Program-made: the position numbers and the translations under genes
Shown: positions 11,153 to 17,774 of the stretch, one piece after another
Layout: every line of letters begins with the position of its first letter
Numbering within the stretch: position 1 is the first letter of the stretch
The notes under the pieces: generated by a model
Told to the model about the DNA's origin: nothing
What the model saw: only the letters and a program-made list of their open reading frames with translations
The model's database searches: none
NCBI GenBank assembly: GCA_004325065.1
Contig: PITI01000179.1
Span: 1 to 17,774, forward strand
Direction: 5' to 3'
Length of the DNA: 17,774 bases
Origin: Hamiltosporidium magnivora
Taxonomy: Eukaryota > Microsporidia > Dubosqiidae

Positions 11153-11395
11153 TTCTACTTCTACGAATCGACTGACTTTTTTGGGGGTTATTATTTATCA
11201 AAGCTTGTAAGTGCGATGCATTATACACCTACAATCATTCATCAAAACCATGCGAATCCTCCTACAATAGAGCTTAAAAGATATCTTCCTGTGTTCAAAT
11301 ACATGTTGCACGTTCGCCTCAAACATTTAGACTATGAAAACAATCGATTTGGACAACTGAACAGCAATAACTCGACGAGGATAAAACGGCAATAA
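11153..11395 (+). other. Unassigned 80-codon open frame in a G+C-richer patch
   Basis: The frame is open from just after a TAA (11150-11152) to a TAA at 11393-11395. The first ATG is at 11216, giving 59 codons. The product would include MHYTPTIIHQNHANPP and a basic tail ending STRIKRQ. The patch has visibly more G and C than its surroundings, and its residue mix is less dominated by Lys, Asn, Ile and Phe than most chance frames here. No ribosome-binding site precedes the ATG. The opposite strand also has an open stretch of about 42 codons, so the coding direction is unclear. It may be a remnant of a decayed gene. I do not recognise a family. Confidence 0.2.
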
Positions 11396-14329
11396 CAAGC
11401 TATTCAGCATACATATAAAGCCTTTGAAAATTGAATGTACCCTACAAGATTTAGTCATAAGAATCCTTGCATATTTTGAGAGTTAATTTAACAATTTTAC
11501 CTTAAAATTACAAAACCATATTCGACGTGTATAATTTACAACAAAATATCCCGGTAATTATTCTGAGTGTATTCTAATCGGCTAAAAGAAAGAAACAAAT
11601 GCCGGAAAAAAGCCGTAGTCTATTATATAAACGACGAAAATATATAAAGGCAAAGAATATAGAGTTTACTAAGAATATATGAAATAATTCTATTTTTTCT
11701 TCTACTAGTTTTGATATACTTTATTCAGTCTAAATATCTAATTTGGTTTGAATCTAAAAAATCATAAAAATTATTCGCAAAATTTTATAAAGACCAAATT
11801 CACAATGCTGTAAAAATCTAGCAGTTATATCAAAATTTTGTATTTGCAATCGACAATAAATAGTTGTGACATCATAAGCTTTAACAATGCTTTAACCCAT
11901 TCTAAGGCGTCCAAATGACTCAGATGTACGACTTGTTTGCCGATGGACTTATACTTATATATTCATTAAGTTTATTGAAGCATTATGAGATATTTTGTAA
12001 TTTTTTCTTTGAAAAATATCATAAGTTTTACATAAACGGTATAAATATTCATAAAACTAAATGTATTATAATTAAAATTATTTAATTCATCTATGAATAG
12101 AAATAGTGTTATGTCTGATTATTCATTATATGTTTAAGCGCGCGGTCCTATGATAATAAATCGCAAGAATATGCAATCTATAGGGTTTTTAAGTCTGGTA
12201 TCAAAGAAAATGCTAGTTTGATAACTCTTAACATAAGGATTTAAAATTAAAAATTACGAAATAAAACATCCGCGATATATATACTTTGGATAATTACAGA
12301 TATGGAAGAGTGCACAAAACGATAACAAAAACGCGAGTATTCATAGAAAGCTAATTATTCTTGATAAAATATTTAACTTAAAATGACTAATTCTGGCACC
12401 TTTGATATATTATATTTTTTATACAAAATTGATACTCAGAGATATATTATATTTGAAAGTAAATTTAAATGCGAAATTTCAAAAAATTAATATAAAATAT
12501 TGTATGCAAAAAAATATTTAAAGTCGCTTGGTATATGACTATACGTTTTGAAGGATTTATAGGTTTCTCAACAATAGTACAACCGAAAAGATTTCTAAAT
12601 CATTAGAAAATATTGGTAAAATCAATATGATAAATTTTCAACTTATAACACAAAGAATTTGAAAACAAGACACATATGTTTTTTTTATTTATGAGAAAGC
12701 TAATTGATAGGCTTTACCAAATTTATTCTGTAAATATAAAAATTCTATAGATTTACAGATAATGATAATCTAGAAATTCTAGGAATCAAAGTTTATCAAT
12801 TTTCAGAATATTTAGTTGTAATATAAATTTCTGTCTTTTAAAAATTAAAATCTTAACATGTAAAGGAGTTCGAAACGAAATGTATAACATATTACATTCC
12901 AATGATCAAATTGAATTCAGAAGCTAAAAGAAGCAAAGATATCTAGCCATTAAAATAGTACTTGGGATAATAAGTCAAATACATGTTCATTTTGTGTTTA
13001 AATATAATACTAAAAACATTAAGAGATTTTAAGTTCTATAGATTTAATCATTAAAAGATGAACGTAAAAATTAGCAGGTTTTTACGAATTTATCGCAATA
13101 AACCCACTAAGAGAATAACTAATTTTAAATAGTATATCCATAAAAGACTAGTGAGTATTCAGAAAAACAATATTTTATGAAAAGAGCATTTTAAATCCCA
13201 TTTTTGGGTTTTTTTGCAATATAAGTCCGAATGCCAAAACACCGATCCTGCTTTTATTCTAGACAATTGATAAATTCGCTTTTAAAGATATTATATCTCA
13301 AAATATATATTCTATTGCAAGAAAAACCGTATAATATAATATTCATTTATAACATTATCAGACAGTTATGTGATTGCTTATATGTCTCATTTAAGTATCT
13401 CGTCTACTTTAAATATAGATATATCTGATACGCGATTCTTCGATGTATCTATGATGTTTTGATGTTCGGACAGTTTTCCTTTAGGTTATTGGAAATTTTT
13501 CTTGGCAGTAAACCAATCTAATTATTTTCCAATGAACTATAAAAATATAAATTATGAATTTATTTATGAAAAACACGGACTTACTTCGATTATATCTTTA
13601 CGTTATTCTTCTTAGATTTTCTTTTAACATTTTATACATAAATTGCTCTTATGATAAAACCAAATAAGATTAAGGAATGTAAGTGCTTAAGTCACGATTC
13701 ATTTTACATATTTTTAATAGAACTACATAAGAGAAATACATTGTGTCAAGTTTGAACAGTTTAGTGTCAATTCTAGGATATTTTGAATTTCTCTGGTGAT
13801 GAATGAAACAATATTTATGTTTTAATTTGGATTTTTACTTAATTGAATGTGTATAAATATGATGGAATAATATGAACAAGTCATTGATATATCAAGGTTA
13901 TTAAGAATATTCTTGGTAGTTTCAGACGCACATGATCAAAGAAATAGTGACGAAATTTGTGACTATCTTTTTTTATGAAAGCATAAATAAATCTACGCAA
14001 ACAAATTTACTATTACTTATACTTTAAACAAAAAAAATATATTTGTATTTAGATTTAAAATATATTTACAATACAGAAAACACAATTTTAGATTCTTAGC
14101 AGTTTGGGAATATGAAAATATAATATCATGTAAAGATCATATAATACATTGGGTTTTTCTAAGAAAACTAAAAATTATTTTTGTTTAATGTTGCATGCTA
14201 GAATTTTCTTTCGTGGAAAGCTTTTAAAGTACATTTTTTTAAAAAAAAATAAATATATATACACAATATTATAAAATCAATAAACAGAAATATACTGCGC
14301 TAAGAATATATAAACAAATATTTCTAAAG
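11396..14329. other. Long AT-rich region without recognisable genes
   Basis: No gene or RNA is recognised. A lysine- and arginine-rich short frame opens with ATG at 11599 (begins MPEKSRSLLYKRRKY, 27 codons). At 12881 an ATG lies about 11 bases after AGGAG, and its frame has a stop after 15 codons but is otherwise open to about 13030. At 13231-13428 a 65-codon plus frame begins MPKHRSCFYSRQ and then becomes hydrophobic and Ile/Tyr-rich. None resembles a known family, and each is within chance expectation for this composition. Confidence 0.5.
13193..13215 (+). terminator. Weak terminator-like hairpin
   Basis: CCCA (13197-13200) pairs with TGGG (13205-13208) across a TTTT loop, extended by AAA/TTT beyond one mismatch, and is followed by a run of seven T. 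The shape is that of an intrinsic terminator, but the stem is only four pairs plus three weak ones. No gene is identified upstream. It could be a chance structure in T-rich DNA. Confidence 0.25.
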
Positions 14330-14653
14330 CTATATAAATGAAAAAAGAAAAACTTCTATATTCAGAGGAATATCTTGTGTATTTGCTATAAATTCGAAAA
14401 TGATATATCGTGTATATTTATGTGAAAAGCCAAATATATTTGCAAATCGTAGAAGTAATAAAATTGAAAAATAATTTAAACACCCATATGAAATACTGAA
14501 ATATGCCAATGACAAAAACTTATTATATGATAAATAAATCTTAATAAGACCCCTTTCTGATCTAAATATTTTTAAAAATATCCATAGATAGAAATAGTTC
14601 CGCATATAAAGTAAGATTTTTTTTAATAATATACATTCTTTCCCATTAAACAT
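14330..14653 (-). CDS. Unassigned hydrophobic open frame, 107 codons
   Basis: This is the longest minus-strand frame in the window, from ATG at 14653 to TAG at 14330. The N-terminus reads MFNGKECILLKKILL. Two hydrophobic stretches (about residues 8-30 and 46-72) could span a membrane, separated by a charged patch around FRSERGLIK. The coding strand carries more G than C. No clear ribosome-binding site is seen, and the length is only modestly above chance for AT-rich DNA, where TTT, ATA and TTA codons make hydrophobic frames common. The plus strand offers only short frames, such as MKKEKLLYSEEYLVYLL at 14338. It may be a small membrane protein, a fragment of one, or a spurious frame. I do not recognise the family. 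Confidence 0.2.
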   Translation of the reverse strand: MFNGKECILLKKILLYMRNYFYLWIFLKIFRSERGLIKIYLSYNKFLSLAYFSISYGCLNYFSILLLLRFANIFGFSHKYTRYIIFEFIANTQDIPLNIEVFLFSFI

Positions 14654-15964
14654 TCCAAATTTTAAATAATATAATATCTAGAGAATGCTCTTAACAATAC
14701 ATTTATCAAATTCTCATAATGTAAAATTCTTTGTATATATGGCAGATAAATTTGATTCTTCATTACAAAACACAGAGTAGAATTCTTTGAATCTAAATGT
14801 TTGGTATGCAATTTTGAAAAAATATATAGTTTAACTTAAACTAGAAACGCTATATAATCAGAATTTAAATTAATGTATGTATTTAAAGAGTATATTTAGA
14901 AAAAGACTAATATATTTAAAACAATGTAAGCAAGGCAAGTTTAAATAATATGACTGTTTAGCAAAAATATTTTCGATACCAGCTAAATTAAGCATATTAT
15001 ACTAGTTTCTTTATTTGATATGCTATCTTTTTACTTAACTATTAAAATATTAATTGTGATTTACATTTTTTTGTTATGATAATAATTTTTGGTTTTATTA
15101 CTGAACAATTATTAAACATTGAAAATAAATCGAGCTTTAGTAAATTATTTAACATTATTATTCGTGCGCGCATGTTTCAAAGACTTAAAATTGGAAAATA
15201 TAATATAACTGATGTTACGAATTAAATTTTTCTCTTTGGTAGAATTATTGAATTTTTTTGAAGCTTATGTGTTTATAAGGCAAATACATCTGTTTGGCAT
15301 GGATTGTCGTTATGCCATCATACTCTATGTTTTGACAATAGTGGGAATATAAAAGATTAATACGTATAAAATATCTAATAAAAGCGTAGACAGAGTAAAA
15401 AAACATTCAATTAAAAGAACAGCAATAAAATATAAAACTTTATACAAGATTTCTAAATTCGATTTATAGATTCGCTACAAGTTAGATTCTTTATATTATA
15501 TTTCAATTTTACAATAAAACACGGTCAATACCAAAAATAATGTTAAAATAAATTCAAATTTTTAACGTAATTATTTTAGCAAAAAAAATTGTAGAATCTA
15601 AATATCATGGTATTTTTTTCTAAACTATGTGGTCTAGATTTGACACAAAATATCTTTAAATTGGGTAGTTATGATTTCTTTGAAAAAAAAGAATTAAAGT
15701 AACTTTCGAATCAATCATGTATGTTGTGGTTCTGAAATTTGCTTTATATAAAAATAAAAGGAATTTTAAGGGGACTTGTATCTTTTTCATCAATCAATAT
15801 TTACATCCGAAATTTTCATTGTGTAGGGTCTTCAAATTTTCTAGTTTAAAACTGGTTTTAGCTTAGGAATTATAAACTATAAATGATAGATTAGTACCAA
15901 AAAAATTATAATAAGATTTAAATCTTAAGAAGCCACTTTTCAGAAAATTATATTTCATCAAAAC
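14654..15964. other. AT-rich region upstream of the receptor-like fragment
   Basis: If the fragment ending at 16240 is the tail of a TonB-dependent receptor, about 2 kb upstream on the plus strand should hold the rest of the barrel and the plug. I could not recover any plug or barrel motif here. A 62-codon minus-strand frame at 15863-16051 overlaps the receptor-like frame and is not supported. Confidence 0.5.
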
Positions 15965-16240
15965 ATGGTGCAAACTCATATTTTCTTTTATAAATATTTT
16001 GTTTTTGTATTCTATATTTCTAATAAACATCAGAACTGGTTCTATCAGCATATGAAATTCTTGTTCGCAACAGATATAAAGCAGATTAAGCTAACACATA
16101 CAAATATTGGTTTTCATGGGTGTGGTATTGCGAGCGCTAAGGGGCAAACTCAGAAATTAAACTTTTATTTCGGAGCAAACAATTTCAATAACCATTTTGA
16201 TTTTAGAGAGTTAGCACTTACTTTAAAAGTAAGTTTCTAG
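15965..16240 (+). pseudogene. Outer-membrane beta-barrel C-terminus, TonB-receptor-like remnant
   Basis: TonB-dependent receptors import iron complexes, vitamin B12 or sugars across the outer membrane of Gram-negative bacteria. This 91-codon frame ends with a block that stands out from the surrounding AT-rich DNA. LNFYFGANNFNNHFD (residues 65-79) recalls the conserved VNNLFNKxYD near the end of such receptors. The final RELALTLKVSF alternates hydrophobic residues and ends in Phe, which is the classic outer-membrane insertion signal. The stop follows directly. Intact receptors are 600 to 900 residues, so only the last one or two strands remain. Residues 1-30 are Phe/Tyr-rich and read like non-coding sequence, so the ATG is not meaningful. 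A porin or other barrel protein is an alternative. The last 45 codons are in one frame without a break, suggesting this end decayed late or is a chance resemblance. Confidence 0.35.
16216..16234. repeat. 19-base palindrome overlapping the receptor-like C-terminus
   Basis: ACTTACTTT (16216-16224) and AAAGTAAGT (16226-16234) are exact reverse complements around one base, just before the TAG at 16238. It lies within the codons for the last strand, so it may simply reflect coding sequence. No T-run of terminator type follows. Confidence 0.5.
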
Positions 16241-17774
16241 AGAAATCTCAATATAACTAACCGATTCTAGATATATAGTAAGATTTCTAAATCAGAATGG
16301 AGCTCATATAAAATAATGCACCTTTGTTAAGGTTTTTGTATTTAAGTTTATGTAAAAAAATCAGTGAAAATTTATTCATTCAAATTTTTGTTGTGCAAAA
16401 GCTTAGATACGATCTAATTATAACATTTATATAATTAGAGTGTTTATTACATTTTAAATAAAGAGAGTTCAAATTTTTGAATAATATTTTTTTTTTACAT
16501 TCAAAAAATAACAGATGGTGAGATTTTTTGTTTTTATGATTCTTTTTTCGAACTTTATCCTGTAATTTGATACTTTTTATAACCGCAGAAAATAAAAAAT
16601 AAAATATTATTAGTCTACTTAAACCAAAAAGGGTACCTAAAATATAGTCAGAAAAAAACGATAAAAATTACCTCTTAATATTTATTCATTTTTGTTTTTT
16701 TGCTTTGTTCTATTAAAGGTTGAAAATTCATTTAAAATAGTCTAAATTTTACTAATAACGCAAAAAATATATATTTAAAGACTATAGTGGCAGTTTAGGC
16801 GTTTTTGATTTAGATTACTTTTTTATAACAATAATGCACAAATAAATAATATGAAAGTATGAAAATTAATATTTGAAAAATATTTCTTCAAATACTTTTG
16901 TCGAAATTACCTCTCATATTTTTTCTTATATTATGTTTATATTTAACATAAAATTAGCTAGTTCAAAATCCGAATAAAGTCGACATTTTTTTGTTTATTG
17001 GGTGTAAAACAAGTAATATCAGGATGAAAGGCTTGAATAATTTATGCATAATTTCATCTAATGTTTTCATGTATTGCGCGTTAATTTAAATCCTATTAGA
17101 TGTAGTTTGCGAAATATCCTTTTGATATTTATTATAAAGGATATTTCTATTTTTTAACACCGTAACCCAAAGGATTTTTCGTTTTAACCCTTAATTAAAT
17201 AATCGAAACAAATAAAGTGAACTTTTGGTAATTTCTAATATATTTATACAATGTATTATTGATGCTTAAAGGGTTCCCTGTATCATAGATTGAAGTATAT
17301 GAACAAAAATACGGCTTTTCGCTCATACAAATAAATTTTGTTGAAGAAAAAAAAGCAAAAACAATTTTAAATATTTTAGATGATTAACAAAAAAAATAGC
17401 AATAGATCAAATACCTAGTCTCATTATATATGTATCTTCACATAAGTAATTACTATTCTATGAGATTGGTTTCATACTTTGATTCGGAATATTTGAGATT
17501 TATTTTGTCCAGCATAATACGCATCTTTTATAAAAATACTGGAACCTAAGAAAATTTACATTTTTTATTGAGCGATTCTTTTTTTAATAAACAGCGGATC
17601 TATATAATGAACTAATACATTGGAAAGCAAACATAGATAATATTCTAGAAGGAATTAATACATATTGTTTTAGGCTGTTTTTTAAACACAGTTGTTTTGA
17701 TTTAAAGTATTATTGGGGCAAAATATTAGGATTCACCAAACGCAATTAGGTTAAATTTAAATTTATTTAGACTT
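16241..17774. other. AT-rich region with one hairpin; no genes recognised
   Basis: Frames are short in all six readings and no RNA gene is visible. Long A and T runs are frequent. The only clear structure is the stem-loop at 17111-17147. Confidence 0.6.
17111..17156 (+). terminator. Perfect 12-bp stem-loop followed by T-run
   Basis: GAAATATCCTTT (17111-17122) and AAAGGATATTTC (17136-17147) are exact reverse complements around a 13-base loop. TATTTTTT follows immediately. The layout matches a rho-independent terminator for plus-strand transcription, although the stem has only three G-C pairs. No gene is identified directly upstream. A chance origin is possible at this composition, since one such 12-bp hairpin in a window this size is not very unlikely. 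Confidence 0.4.

Noticed and set aside
15863..16051. 62-codon minus-strand open frame.
   Set aside because: It overlaps the receptor-like frame, is dominated by AT-rich codons and is within chance length.

Overview
This window is very A+T-rich (roughly three quarters by eye) and holds no intact, confidently recognisable gene. Stop codons are dense in all six frames. The longest open frames (about 60 to 110 codons) are near what chance gives at this composition. I found no tRNA, rRNA, CRISPR array or insertion sequence that I could support. Most of the window looks like heavily eroded non-coding DNA.

A few patches stand out by higher G+C, strand asymmetry and protein-like motifs. All are broken. 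(1) At 2346-2510, minus strand, an open frame carries two boxes resembling the catalytic core of a Xer-type tyrosine recombinase, with the spacing between them shortened. (2) At 6239-7110, 8940-9600 and 9600-10060, all minus strand, lie three mutually similar, frameshifted segments. They read in the correct order as remnants of the FtsK/SpoIIIE DNA-translocase motor, and the first runs through to an FtsK-gamma-like C-terminus. The B and C segments are directly visible as a diverged duplication about 407 bases apart. (3) At 16096-16240, plus strand, an open frame ends with a beta-barrel signature like the C-terminus of a TonB-dependent receptor. Two further open frames (11153-11395 plus, 14330-14653 minus) cannot be named.

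Together these suggest a Gram-negative bacterial genome in advanced decay, such as a host-restricted symbiont or parasite with bulk pseudogenisation. A decaying copy of bacterial DNA inside a eukaryotic genome is also possible. I cannot name the organism. FtsK and XerC/D normally act together at the dif site during chromosome segregation, but here they are about 4 kb apart and broken, so no working system can be claimed.

Layout: 1-2345 AT-rich with small palindromes; 2346-2510 recombinase remnant; 2544-6238 nothing recognised; 6239-7110 ftsK-like A; 7111-8939 nothing recognised; 8940-10060 ftsK-like B and C; 10061-15964 mostly nothing, with two unassigned open frames; 15965-16240 receptor-like end; 16241-17774 nothing except a terminator-like hairpin at 17111-17156. 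Motif matches were made by eye against remembered family consensuses, so the family calls are hypotheses. The direct repeats and hairpins are read straight from the sequence.
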